Positions 45,052 to 57,079 of a DNA stretch of 64,000 bases are shown piece by piece (position 1 is the stretch's first letter; every line of letters starts with the position of its first letter). The notes below the pieces were generated by a model that had not been told where the DNA came from, did no database searches, and saw nothing but the letters and a program-made list of their open reading frames with translations. The position numbers were made by a program, and so were the translations under genes. This DNA is from Stenocarpella maydis (Eukaryota > Ascomycota > Sordariomycetes > Diaporthales > Diaporthaceae): positions 7,929-71,928 of the forward strand of contig NQMI01000011.1 of the NCBI GenBank assembly GCA_002270565.1, read 5' to 3'.

Positions 45052-46404
45052 CGTGGCGGCCTCTGCTGGGGGGTATATCAAATCAACATAGATCGAGCAA
45101 CGAATCAAGCAAATCCGACCCAAGTTAGATCGGGCCCGAGTTTGAGCAGGTCAAGTTAATAAGGTTGGCGTCCTCCAGGGCCTTTTTTTTTTCTCTTCCT
45201 GTCAGCCCCTTTACATGTTCCCCGTGCGGTGGTGTTCGAGCCATGATGTTTCATCGGCCTGTTTCATCTGATGTGGTGGTGAACCTCCGTGCACCGAGCT
45301 CCTGTGAGGATCGTCCTGCGGGCGGACGGCCCCGACAGGATGCCCCAGTGTCAAAAAATAATCTCCTTCTCCCCCGCGAATCGATGCTGCTTGCCATATG
45401 TGATGCAGGATAACCGCATATCGCGAGGTAGTGCTGCAGTCAATGACAGGTCAGGCAGACTGGTCTGTGTTCACGATAGAAACCAAGGCAGCGGCCAGCT
45501 GTTGCCCGGGGTCGGTGGATTGGAGGCAGTTCCTACGCCGAGGCGTTGTGATGTCCCCTCGCACCCGCTGCCTGCCTGACATGGCTGATAATGGTGATGT
45601 ATACCTAGGTACATTGGTGGCACTGATCGCCGCAGGAAGGCAGAATGTTTGACCAGTCGCCATCAATTATTAGTGACAGCCTCGGTCTGGCGGGACTGAT
45701 TACACGGATAGTAGCCAGCAGAGTACGCTAGGTGCATGTCGGCCGCTGACCAGCGTATAACGCTGTGGTTATCGACTCTCCATTGGCTTCCACTCGTCTG
45801 CTGACTGCCGAGGTATCTTGGTGTTTGTCTCTAGTGCTCGGTTACGGTTGTTTTTCTTATTCTTCACCCGGACAGAACCGCCTTGCTTTGATTTGATCTG
45901 TCATACATGGGGTATAACTCAAATCAGTACCCGCCACTTCACCCTGGCAAGCCATGGCTGTTACGCGTGAGGTGGAGAATCCCTTGGGAGAGACCATGGC
46001 TCGTAAGCATCGTAAGCCCCCAGTGGGAGCTTCGATATCAGGGCATCATCCGACTGGCCAGAAGGGGTAGCGGCCGCCGGGATTACTGATCATGCAACTC
46101 TCAACGGAGCCGGCATCTGCATCATGTGTGGCTTGTGGCATGCCATGGGATTTCTCCTCTTATTTGCGGGCTCAGAGTTACACGATGCAGACTTGCGCAG
46201 TTTGCCTCCGTTGTGGCTGGCGCTGGTTTTGTTTTTAATCCGGCCTCCAATGTGGCGTCCGGGGACGGCCCAGGAATCCGTCGCGGTACAACTTCCGATG
46301 TATAAGTACCCAAGTAGGTAGCCCGCGACTCTGGCCATTAAGAGCCACACTGGGGCATTCAAGACAGTACTCCCATCACATCCCGTGGAGTTTCAGCGCT
46401 CAAG
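45052..46404. other. Intergenic (1.35 kb)
   Basis: It contains the promoters of the SET gene (-) and the second GMC gene (+). No other coding region is supported. Confidence 0.5.
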
Positions 46405-49085
46405 ATGCTTGCAGTTCTAAAGGCACTTGTACTCGCGACCACAGCAGTTGCTGCTAGCCGGGATGGACTTGGATGCGCAGGAAATATCTATGATTTTGTA
46501 AGTGCATCCCAATTACACCCCAGTTGCCCGTAACAAAACTAGAAGCCAAGCTGACCCTTTATGACCCGTATAGATTGTTATTGGTGGAGGCAGTGAGTCA
46601 CACCAAGTCTCTTATCAAGTCAACTACTGACACCTCGAACCTCAGCCGCAGGGTCTGCTGTCGCGACCCGACTCACCCAGGCGCTGAGGAATAGCACCAT
46701 TTTGTTAGTCAAGTACATCCCAATGAACCCGTCCCCAATTACTCCCTAACCCACCGGGTCTGCTCCAAAAGTGACCCTTTCCTCTCACCATCGCTCTGGA
46801 GCTTGGCACGCGTGAGTACTCGGAGTGCCTCCTGCTAAGTTGTGGAGGCTAGTTGAGGCTGGACCAGCGGCTCCGGATGAGCTGAAAATCAGCGTTCCCG
46901 CCATGTTTGGCTCCACACAGGGTGGGCCATACGACTGGAACCTCACGGCAGTGCCCCAGCCGGGTCTCGGCGGGCGCGTGGTTCAGCTCTCGCGTGGCAA
47001 GGTCCTAGGCGGCAGCTCTGCCATGAACTACATGGTATGGAACCGTGCCTCGGCAAAGGAGTATGACTGGGAGGAGCTAGGAAACTCAGGCTGGAACTGG
47101 GAGACTATGAGTCTCGCGATGATCCGGTCCGAGAACTTCACAGGACTCAACGGCCCCGACTATGGTCATGTCGCAAGGGGGACAGGCGGGCCCATCCACA
47201 ACGTCATTAACCGCTATCGAACTAAGCAACTTGAGGCTTGGATCCCAACCATGGAGAACCTAGGGCTCCCGCATAACCTTGAGTCTGAGAGTGGTAACCC
47301 CCTTGGGGTAATGCTCCAGCCGAGTAGTGTTAACCCGGACACCCATGCTCGTTCCTATAGTGCTAACTCGTACCTACCCAGGGTTAGATCAGGCCTAGAT
47401 ATTTTGCTATCTACTCGTGTAGCAAAGATCAACCTGGAGACTCCAGACAAGAGTCGGCACCGCATCTCGCAAGACGGTATAGTGGCAACCGGGGTCACAT
47501 TGGAGGACGGGACTGTTATCACAGCCAGAAAGGAGGTAATCCTTTCAGCTGGGTCGCTCCAGAGTCCTGGTATCCTCGAGCTCTCTGGTGTTGGTCTGAA
47601 GGGCGTGCTGGACAGAGCGGGCATTGACCAAATCATTGACCTTCCTGGTGTTGGCGAAAATTTACAAGGTGAGTCTATTCAAATGTTCTTGCACGTACTC
47701 CATTGTCGGTATAATGTGCTATTTTACAAGCATTTCAGGGGAACTCTGATTCCCACAATGGCTTATGCATGTTTCACCTCTTAACCTCATTCAATATTTG
47801 AGACACTTCTCGGGAATGATCCAGTTGTCTCACAACTTAAACCGGCGGTCCGAGACCTGAGCATGGAGCCTTTCTGGTATTACTTTTCTAACGTGATAAT
47901 TAGACCATATTGGCTTGGGGGTGACTTACCAACTGAAGCCGGGCTACACCTCACTTGACATCCTCAGATACAACGCTACCTATGCTGCCGAACAACTTGA
48001 TCTGTGGGAAAACAAAAGCCTGTCTTGGTATGACTACACCATCAGCCCCATCGCGTTCCTAAACTGGAAGCAGTTGCTAGGCAACGATACTGCAATTATT
48101 GGCCTAGCAAATCAAGCCTCGAGAAACTCGACGAATGTTATAGACCAGGCCAAGCTTTCCTTTCTATCGGACTATACCGTCCCACAGATGGAGATGGTCA
48201 TGACAGAGACCCCAGTCGGGATACCTTATCCTGCGCCGGGGGACCCTCTCTATGGTTCCAATTTTGTGAGCATCTTGGGAGTTTCAAGTAAGCAAATCTC
48301 CAACAAGTTGAATTGTCACTCCTACCAGGTGGGACATGGATTTTTGAACTCGGCGGCATCTATACCTTTGATACCGGTTATAATCCAGCCCCTTAAGCAT
48401 GGCCCATGTTTCCCGAATGTAGAGACGATATGGTGTCTCCTTCACGACTTCTCATCGGCTCCGTCAAGTACTGGCCAGCATCCTTCTATCCCAAGAAAAC
48501 CGGTGCAACTAACCTCGAGTGTTCCAGTGCGGCCCCTCGCCCGGGGGAGTGTGCACATCCGATCGGGCAACATCAGCGACGATCCAGTAATAGACCCCCG
48601 TTACGCTTCTAGCGCCTATGACCTGCAGGCCTTGGTGGAGGCTGGCAAGTACTCGCGCAGGGTTGCCCAGACCGAACCCCTGGCGGGTTTTGTCGCCAGC
48701 GAGTACGCGCCCGGTCTTGGTGCCGTCAACACCGACGATGGCTGGATCGGGTATGCACGGGAGTCAATGCTTACTATTTATCACTACGCCGGCACGTGTG
48801 CCATGTTGCCCAAGGAAGATGGCGGAGTTGTTGATCCAAGGCTAAAGGTTTGGGGCACTGATAACCTTCGGGTTGTTGACGCAAGTATTGTGGGTATAGG
48901 CTTTCCTCTTGCAATATCTTGCAATAGGAATCTGGGTTCCTCCCCGCGAACGGGATCACGGGCCTCGACTGATGACCAACTCTTCACAGATTCCAGTGCT
49001 CATGGCATCTCATACGCAGACTGCGGCTTATGGGATCGCGGAAAGGGCCGCAGAAATCATCGCTGAGGACCACAAGGGGCTCTAG
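46405..49085 (+). CDS. Secreted GMC-family FAD oxidoreductase
   Basis: Exons 46405-46497, 46574-46592, 46646-46703, 46848-47668, 47904-48287, 48528-48889 and 48990-49085 join in phase to 610 aa, ending TAG at 49083-49085. MLAVLKALVLATTAVAASRD is a cleavable signal peptide, so this GMC enzyme is secreted, as aryl-alcohol oxidases and related dehydrogenases are. The FAD fold is IYDFIVIGGGTAGSAVATRL, LLVEAG and GKVLGGSSAMN. Signature 2 is SAGSLQSPGILELSGVG, and [13 protein letters not shown] is restored across intron 4. The catalytic region is YHYAGTCAMLP plus SHTQTAAYGIAERAAEII, giving the His-His pair. Two introns (235 and 240 bp) are unusually long for this locus. It differs clearly from the first GMC gene in having a signal peptide. 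Confidence 0.9.
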
Positions 49086-51287
49086 AGCAGCAGCTCTTCA
49101 ACGCTCTCAGGATGGCACGGAGGCGGGGTTCTTGGCCCAGAATGTTTACAAGCTCTTGAGCATTGTGAATACTGGTATCGCTCAGTGTTTGAGATTCGAG
49201 GCCTTGTTTAATCTGCCGGCATTCCGATGTCTGTATGTCCAGGGCTTTGGGGACTTGGGGCTGCATGACATGTGTGCCCCCCCCTTTGACATCTGTTCAT
49301 TGTACGGTATTTTTGACGGGGTTTCCAAAGTTCTTCACCAGTCACGACGCATCGGGCAGCAGGCGCACATCTGCAATCATCAAGTATGTACCGCAGTATT
49401 TCAGTGGTGTGCACCTAAATTATCGTGTCAAACAATCAGTCTGCAGCTGAAAAAATGAGCCGAACCTGTGATCAGACGCGCAGAGATCCGCACGGCCTAT
49501 GCTGCCAGCATCTTACCTCCTGCGCCCGACGGCAGAGTCAGGGATAGTTTTTCGGCAGAGCTCCTCATCATTCCTCAGCCATTTTTTCATCATGAGAGCG
49601 GACTTTTCACGCGACACCTTCTGCCTTAGTCCCTGTAGTACTACGGCGTAGTTGCTCTCTCCGGCGTTGTGGAGCCGTTTCCGGTGCTCGAGGTAGAACT
49701 ATGGGTCGCCCTTGAACCTTTGGATCTCAGCCTTGGGGTACCTTGTGGTACGACGGTCGGACGGGAGGTTTTCGTTTACTTCCGGCGTGATCCATGCCGA
49801 TGAACGAATAAATCTCAGCATACTCCTCGCCTCTGTGAGCCGCTTTTAGAGCCAGCTCCCAAGTCACGACACCGAAACGTAGCCGGCTTCAGTCTTGGCA
49901 CGATCTGAATGGCTGGGTGCTGTGAATGCCATGCCCGATATCTTTGCCTACAGTCCAAAAGGGCAATTTTGAGGTGAGTTCTGACCGACAGGTAAGGCAC
50001 CTTTGACGGCCTCTGTTCTGTTTCTCTTAATCTTTCCCCTTCTGTCGCGTAACAAAGGCTACTTATGCTGAGTTGCCAGCAGACCCTGTCTGATATTTGC
50101 ATTTCTCCTTACCAGTAAATTAAGCCACTGGCAGTTTGTATGCGCAACGATGATGGTCGAGAAAACTTGAACTTGGTTCAAATTGTGTATTTGTTCCGTG
50201 TTTTGTCCCCCTTAGTTTTTTTTTTCTTCCAGTTACCAAGAATACTGACACTGGATCTGGCACGGCAGAACAAGCAAATGTAGTAGGGAGGCAACGTAAC
50301 TGGAATGCCAGCACCCCCCACACCAGGTCGTGGACAAGAGCATACTACAGCTAGCGGATCTCCCATGAGCGTTGATTCAGGGTCTGAAAAGTCATCTCCA
50401 GGTGCGGACACTGCAAGAAGGAGGGCAGGCAGGGCAGCTGGTGACGGAAGGTCTGCATCTCCGGCTGATCAGCCTCGGCCGATACGTCAACGGTCTGACT
50501 AGTATTAGAAGAGATGGGCCCGGCTTGTGTCTACTTATGGATGAGCTAGCCTTCGTCGTTCAAGTTTAGACATGAGCTGGATCTGTTTGGTGCACCTTCC
50601 AATCCAGCAAAGGCTTTTTGCGGCAAGGCTTGTTGATGTATCAAATGAACACTGGGAGTTACATAGAGGTATGATGGATATTTGCAGAGTCCTGGTCATC
50701 ATACCGTGTTTGTCCACTGTGTGCTAGACCGCAATGGGGTCTTTCGTTGAATCAGGTCATCGCGTTCTTTTTAGAGGTTCTCGCTGTGTTGCTAGTAGCT
50801 TATTCCTCCCGAAGTCAGGTCTGAGAGCCGGCTGGTCCAGCCTCGTTGAATCTATGAGAATTTACCCAAATCGTGGCAAGTCCAAGGTCCCAGAACCATT
50901 TCTGCAGCCCAACGAGATCTTAAACAGCCATTCCGTCACAGTCTACTTATACTTCCCGGAGGAAGCAAGGGTAATCAGTGCTGCGCAACCTCCCTTCCGC
51001 TTGAACCATTGGGCTTCCATTATCACGGCTTGTATCGTCACCTCGAAATGTAAACCACCAGGCAACCCTCTGTGAACTCGACGTCAGCACCAGAGAAACG
51101 GTCAATGCGAGTTAAGAATTGTACTATCTTACCTGGGAGTCCAGGGTGCAGTCGAATATTCTGGTATCTTTCAAGGATCTTGAGTCCTCTAGAGCAGGGT
51201 GACAATTCTAACGGTGGTTTGGAGGGTCCGTAGGAACAAGTAACGAAGGATCCAGAGACTGAGATTCCCACAGAGTCTCTTTAACCT
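49086..51287. other. Intergenic with one decayed coding relic
   Basis: Apart from the minus-strand relic at 49497-49860, listed separately, I see only short unsupported frames. Confidence 0.5.
49497..49860 (-). pseudogene. Decayed coding relic, family uncertain
   Basis: A minus-strand frame reads AWITPEVNENLPSDRRTTRY, then PKAEIQRFKGDP, an in-frame TAG (about 49700), then FYLEHRKRLHNAGESNYAVV and KVSREKSALMMKKWL up to a TAA near 49515. The preceding part (KAAHRGEEYAEIYS) is in another frame, so at least one frameshift and one stop are present. The RRTTR...KAEI...F..DP pattern reminds me of the C-terminus of fungal DUF3435 tyrosine recombinases (Starship captains), but this is a recollection, not a search result. 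Confidence 0.45.
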
Positions 51288-53619
51288 CTATAGTAATATG
51301 TTCCACAATTGTTGCCTTTTGAATGTTTTCAAGTGAAATGATAATCTTGTCAGGAAGCCATCGGTTGTGTCGTATATTCTTGAAATCGAGCTTTTGTCTC
51401 TTGGATCCCATCGGCCCAATATGTCGATGCTTGAATCATGGTGAACTATACGCAGCCCAACACACCAACTTACACGCTTTTTTTCGAACCTAGGGGTCTT
51501 CTTCCGTACATGAATGGTTGCTATGTCATTCAGTGATGCTGTCGAGAAGCCGTATCGCTTCCCACGCTTCCGCAGGTAGTAGGTGAAAGCCAGTGAAGGG
51601 AGCGTGGGTCCCCTTGCATGGACTGGTAAGAGCGGAGGCTTGACTTCCTCGTTGGGTGCCTCTGATTTCAGATCATCCTGGGATACCCCAAGCATCGGAA
51701 AGATGTGTCCAGCCCAGTTGCAGTGGGGTATGTCCACGAGTAGTCCATGGATCTTGGCTACTCGTTCCGCGCTAAGGCAAACCCACGACGAATTGGCGAG
51801 GTCCCTCTGGTTGGATAACGGATAGGATCCAAAGTGATGGACCCGGCCAAAGTTTGTGATTACCTGTGGATTGAAAACAGTCAGCTTAAAGATTTGTCAA
51901 GGGTGAAGGTGAGAAATCTTACTGAGAGCATTACACAGAATGCTGCGTCTGCCGGCACGTGCCTTGTATCCTGATGTAGCCAAACAGAAGTCAAATACTC
52001 TCCGGGGCTGAAGGCGAAATGAAGAGGTACTACGGAGTCTGGGCGAGCCTTCTCGTCCTTGCCACCGAAATGCACAAACTCCCCACATATAAAGTCGGAG
52101 GACCCGTGTGTGACAATGCCGACTATGCTTGAGAACTCATAGTCCATGTAGACTGTGAAGCCGGTTGCATAATCCTTACCAAAGGAGAGCGGAATATACT
52201 GATACTGGTTCCAATCCTCATAGTAGTGAAGTTTCCTCTTTATGAAAGTTGCTCTCATGACAATGTGACATGGAGCAGGAGGGCCGTCACCCCACCACAT
52301 GACGGATGTTCCTGTGTCGGTGGCAGCACTTTGCTCCGTGTCAACCCTGATGATGCGTAAGACCTACGATGCTACCAAGTCAGCAAAGTCCACCTCAATC
52401 TACGAGTTGCTGAGGTCAAGGGTCTGCTAAATGGACAACCCATCATTAAGTGGAGTGTAGTGACAACTCACATCAGCGACGACCTTCAATTTTGAAAGGT
52501 CGTAGCACCGGACTGCTCCTATCCAGCAAGAGGATGATTCGCCGAGCCAAGGGGATGAGGTCCCATCCCATACAAAATGCGAATACCCCGAAGGCCAAAC
52601 CTGCCTAAAGCAAACCGTACACCCCGCACTGCTTTCTTCGCTATTGGAATACGTAACCCTGATCCTGTAGGTTTTCCGAGGGTCAAATCCCTCAAGTAAG
52701 GACGGCCCATTATGCTGATAGACTGACATGAAAGGATGCTGTTGCTTTTGTCACCGTCCACCCATAGTGGTTCTATCTTGGGTTGAATTGTCCAAGAAGA
52801 TTAAGAGCGGAGAAGAGGTAGCATTTCTGACACAAATGTCTTGGTCCGTAGCAGGGACGCAAACATTGTGCCTTTAAGGAAACCCATTATCTGGAATTGA
52901 AGTCCCGCAGGTAGGGTGTACATGCTGGCGAGGAGATTCCCTAGAGGAGTGCCGCCGTGCACTAGGCTGCTATCAGGGGGCACCAAATCAAGGGTCGGGA
53001 TGACAGGATCCTCGTGACAAACGGCAATCTGGGTGTTTTTCCACCTGGAACGGATTTCGAATGGTCGGGTTTGGACAGCTAAGCGGGACCAGGCCAGATG
53101 TGGCCACTGATGGCTGTAGAAGGCGACCTTCCAACAATCCCGGTGGGAGAGGTAGACGATGCAATCAGGTCGGCAATCCATGCAGTAACCCCCAAACAGG
53201 GTCTGTGTTGCACAATCTTGGACAGGCAATTTTCTGAGGGGGGGATTTTCTTCCCAAAACGGAGTAAAATACGGAGAGGGCAGGTCCAGGGACGACAGAT
53301 CATAGCATTCCATGTCCTGCACGTGCGTTGAGCGCAGTTGCTGCTGAACAGATCCGTCTTCGGCGATGTAGGGGAAGACTAGGTATATTTTAGCGGAAAT
53401 CTGGCAAACTTTTGGAGAATAAAATAGTAACGTACTGGAGACCAGAGGGCCTTGCCACTCGGGATAATCGTCGTAAGGCCGAGGGAGTGGCTCATGGCAC
53501 AAGGAATAGCGCAGCAGCATTCCCACATGAAGAGGCTCAACAATGTCGGCTTTATTTTGGCCCGTGTCAGACATGATGATTCGACTCGTGGTTGTGCGCA
53601 ATGATCCTGGAAGAAACAA
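51288..53619 (-). CDS. Uncharacterised multi-exon fungal protein, possibly F-box-like
   Basis: I do not recognise the family. Firm exons, all starting and ending in phase 0, are 52472-52738, 51923-52363 and 51288-51863, giving a continuous protein with YDLSKLKVVAD|VLRIIRVDTEQ and CVMLS|VITNFGRVHHFGSY junctions and the conserved-looking DILGRWDPRDKSSISRIYD near the end. Upstream, an open frame 52801-53619 (start ATG 53619 or 53574, MSDTGQNKADIVEP) has coding composition, a Cys-containing GGYCMDCRPDC and, at its end, LPAGLQFQIMGFLKG, resembling the start of an F-box. How this first part joins exon 52738 is unclear: a weak GTGTCA donor near 52835 would fit, or they may be two genes. Confidence 0.6.
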
Positions 53620-54457
53620 GAGTGCAGTTGTTGTGAAGGCTATAGAATCAGGATTACTTAAGTAAGCAGAAGTCGTTGGCTCACCCGCGCATCATGCAGG
53701 CTCCAGGCAGCCAGGCAGCCCCGCCTTAGGTTTCCACATTTGGCCCAGTTGGTCGGTCGACCTGTAACCTGGTAGTCAACCAGGGCCCCAGCTAGAAGGG
53801 ACAAAAACCAGGCCTTCAAAAGCCCTCAAGTTTAGCTGAATATAACAGGATTCTTAACAAGACCTTGTCTAGCTTAGAACATATACTTAAGGGAGGGAAG
53901 GATGCCTATCATGGCTAAGTACCCAGTGCCTGGAGGTGGTATATGTACACCCTACCTGCCAGGCAGTCAACGTCCGCCTACCCAGCTCGACCCTATTCGC
54001 CCACCCAGTATGAGCATCAAGCGTGCAGCTTATTAGGAATTCTTAAACCTCTTAAAGAGGAAAAGAGCTACCCTACTACTCTAACCCTTTAGATTCTTTA
54101 TTTAGAGAACTTTTAGTATACCTATTAAGCTTTTAGCATACTTAACAAAAGGGCCCTTCCTCTAAGTATATAGAGGGCTTTATAAAGGCGCTTTATCTAG
54201 GCATATAAAGGGCTCTTAATATAATCTCGTATAGGGGAGACGCTCTAAAAGTACCAGGCATATATTCTTTCCATTGATCACATGCATCAGGCCCCTCAAA
54301 ACACGGCGGCTCCGTTGTCAGTCCCCAGGGATTCATCAATTCATTTGCAAAAGCGTACCAAAACTGTACTTGGTATCGTGCCATTCACATAACTGTACAC
54401 ACCATGCCCTCCCTCAGTTAAAACCTCTCCAACCCCCGGCCCCCACCGTCCCTCACG
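53620..54457. other. Intergenic with AT-rich segment
   Basis: About 54010-54250 is AT-rich with repeated TTTAGxATA/TATAxAGGGC motifs and probably is a mutated repeat. No gene is supported. Confidence 0.5.
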
Positions 54458-57079
54458 TCAAACCTCCCTAACATCCCCCGCCACGGCATTAACCAGCGCG
54501 ACCCTCACCCCGGCCCCAGCCAGGACGTGTATCCACAGCCTCTGCGCATCGCTAAGCCTGTCACCCGCGCTCTTGACCTCGGCAAACATGCACTCGGGCC
54601 GTCGCCCCTCCTCCGTCCTCCACAGCACCAGGTCCGGCGCCCCGGCGCCCCGGCGCCCGTACTCCTGCGCTATGACCCTGCACACGGCCGCGAGCCCCCC
54701 GCCGCCGAGGCACCCTGCGAGCTCGGCGAGGTCGCCCGCGTCGTAGTCCCAGTTGAGACCGACCACGCAGGTCCGCCTCGCGCGGTGCTCGGCGTCGACG
54801 GCGCGGATCATGCGGGGCGCGCCGCCGTTTGAGATATCGGCGAGGCGGTGGTTGATCTCGGAGGCGCGCGCCGGGTAGAAGGCGTCGGTGTGGAGGTCCA
54901 GGGGGCATGTCTGGTATGCCGTCTGGAACACGTTCGGGACGTAGAGGAAGAGGATGTCGTAGAAGAGGTATGCGAATAGGGTCCTCAGGATGCCGCCCTC
55001 GGAGTGGTATCCTTTCCACCCCTGGGTGCGGTAGTGCGACAGGCACATCTCCTCGACGCTGCATTCGCCGCCGCCCTCGGCCTCGTCTACCCATATCGTC
55101 CTCGTGCTGGTCCCGCCGCGCTTGCCGGCTGTGGGGTCGTTCCGCTTGATCTGGGTTCCTGTGACGGTGTGCTCTTCTGGCTTGTGTAGGCGGACGTGGC
55201 TAAAGTCATGTTGGAGGCGCTTGGGGATGCGGATGCGCTTTTCCAGCTTGGTCAGGCGCTTTTGCAGATCGAAGTGGTAGATGAGATGGCAATCAGGGTC
55301 CTCGAGTGCAGCCTCACACGTCGCGACGGCTACGCGGCGCCAGTGTTTCTTCTGCTGCTCTTGATCGCCGATGTTGGGATCAGGCTTCTCTTGCCACATG
55401 TAGTGTTCTTCGAGCAACGCCTTGCGTTGGTACCATGACCCGCGCCGCGCCATCTGGAACAGGCGCTGGTTCAGCAACTCGGTGAGCAGAGCATGCTCTT
55501 CCAGATAGTTATGAAGCCGGCCGTATACATGTGCTGCCTTGTGTGCGATTCTGGTATACACGTGCGCAGCATTGAGGCGACGGAGGTATGCGCCTTCACC
55601 AAACTCGTATACTTGCATCTCCTTCCGTTCTTCTTCCATTAGAAGCGCCCGCCAGCGAGCAGCAATGCTGTCGAATATGTGGAGGACGCGGCGGTAGCCT
55701 TCCTCGCCAGGAGGTCCATTGAACTCCAAGACCTGGTCGACCTCAAACTCCAGTCGCATGGCTTGCTCGAAATCCAACAGGCTGCGGCGGTCGGGAAAGA
55801 TGTTGGATGTACGGTCGACAATGTAATCGGGGAAGTTTCGTTTCGAGATTTTAGCCAGGATGATTGCGGTCAGAGACTTCTCTGTCCACTCTGTCGACCG
55901 ATAGAAGACGAGATGTACCCGTTCGAAAAGCTTGAAAACTGGTGGGGATATCCTGATGCACGGTCCGGTAATGGCTATGATCTTTGACAAGAAGTGCCGA
56001 TTGCGATTTGACTCGTGCTTTGCGTCAGGGTTGGGAGTTTTGCTGCCTGTGTCGCGGCCAGCCGAGTCTACTGACCCAGTGGTGTTCTCCCGACGCAGTC
56101 CCACCGACAACAGGCCACTTTGTTGCGAGCTCATCCGTACCAGCTTCTTCAAGATGTCGCCCTTAGTTTTGCCCTGGACCTTGGCCTCCTTGGCCAGAGC
56201 CTTGAGTTCATCCAGGCTTAATAGGGCAGCGGCTTCGTCAACCGAGGTGATGTGCTCGTCGGAGCAGTCGGCGAAGGTGAAAGTTTCGCCAACGGACCAG
56301 TCTTGCAGGGCCACACCGGCGACTTCGCCATCGCCATGGCCTTCGCCACCAGGATTTACTGCAGGTTCCTCCCTTAATTTGGGCAGTTCCCGGCGCCGCT
56401 GCAGTGTCTCGATGGCTGCGTCAGGATCCGAGATATCGCTGTAATAGCCAAGCTTGTCGCGCCGATGCCAGGCGGCGACCTTGCGCAGAAACAGGCGGAC
56501 GTATAGATACCGGGCTTCATAGTTCAGTCTGCGCCACTCGTCAAAGACGGTCATCTCTTTCTGGTCAAAAAGGTGGGTCTCGTCCTCGAGAACCGTGTCC
56601 AGGGCGAGGTTGAATGCGTCGACATAGATTGAGCTCCTGCCACGGACCCACTTCCTCTGGTCGATGTCAGACTCTGGCTGGGTTTCTTCTGCGCCGTCTG
56701 TGCTGAGCTGAGAGGCTCGCATTGCCTCATACTCCTCGATTGCGTCCGCGTCGGCTGTGATGTGAGGCAGGGCGCTCTCGAGGGCGGTCTCATGGTGATG
56801 GTGGGCTGCAGTTTCTTGACCCAGCTCGTCATCTTCGGAATCCGGGATGACGTCCCTCGTGGGCCTTGGAGGCGCCCTGGCCGGCCTCTTCATAGACTGG
56901 CACGTTGACGCATCGGATGATTCTCCATCATCGTAGTCAGAGTTGTTGTTGTCGCGTTGGTGGCCCTCAACTTTTGCTCTCTTGGCAGGTCTGGCAGTCA
57001 TGTCGGACGTATTTGAGATGTCGGCCAGTGCTTCTCGAGACGTGGGCGGGGCCGTTGTTCTGCGCACAAAGGCGTCCAT
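54458..57079 (-). CDS. FAN1: FAN1-type structure-specific nuclease (VRR-NUC), interstrand-crosslink repair
   Basis: A single-exon 873-aa homologue of Fanconi-associated nuclease 1, a nuclear 5' flap endonuclease/exonuclease acting in interstrand crosslink repair. Order: a disordered acidic N-terminus (about 1-170, basic KRAKVE patch), a conserved helical block FDEWRRLNYEARYLYVRLFLRK, a SAP DNA-binding domain (SLDELKALAKEAKVQGKTK, about 290-320), a long TPR-like helical region (QRLFQMARRGSWYQRKALLEEHYM) and the C-terminal VRR-NUC domain. The PD-(D/E)xK site is GAPDLVLWR...CMFAEVKSAGDRLSDAQRLW near residues 810-850. No UBZ finger is present, as is usual in fungi. All key residues appear intact. 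Confidence 0.93.
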   Translation of the reverse strand: MDAFVRRTTAPPTSREALADISNTSDMTARPAKRAKVEGHQRDNNNSDYDDGESSDASTCQSMKRPARAPPRPTRDVIPDSEDDELGQETAAHHHHETALESALPHITADADAIEEYEAMRASQLSTDGAEETQPESDIDQRKWVRGRSSIYVDAFNLALDTVLEDETHLFDQKEMTVFDEWRRLNYEARYLYVRLFLRKVAAWHRRDKLGYYSDISDPDAAIETLQRRRELPKLREEPAVNPGGEGHGDGEVAGVALQDWSVGETFTFADCSDEHITSVDEAAALLSLDELKALAKEAKVQGKTKGDILKKLVRMSSQQSGLLSVGLRRENTTGSVDSAGRDTGSKTPNPDAKHESNRNRHFLSKIIAITGPCIRISPPVFKLFERVHLVFYRSTEWTEKSLTAIILAKISKRNFPDYIVDRTSNIFPDRRSLLDFEQAMRLEFEVDQVLEFNGPPGEEGYRRVLHIFDSIAARWRALLMEEERKEMQVYEFGEGAYLRRLNAAHVYTRIAHKAAHVYGRLHNYLEEHALLTELLNQRLFQMARRGSWYQRKALLEEHYMWQEKPDPNIGDQEQQKKHWRRVAVATCEAALEDPDCHLIYHFDLQKRLTKLEKRIRIPKRLQHDFSHVRLHKPEEHTVTGTQIKRNDPTAGKRGGTSTRTIWVDEAEGGGECSVEEMCLSHYRTQGWKGYHSEGGILRTLFAYLFYDILFLYVPNVFQTAYQTCPLDLHTDAFYPARASEINHRLADISNGGAPRMIRAVDAEHRARRTCVVGLNWDYDAGDLAELAGCLGGGGLAAVCRVIAQEYGRRGAGAPDLVLWRTEEGRRPECMFAEVKSAGDRLSDAQRLWIHVLAGAGVRVALVNAVAGDVREV

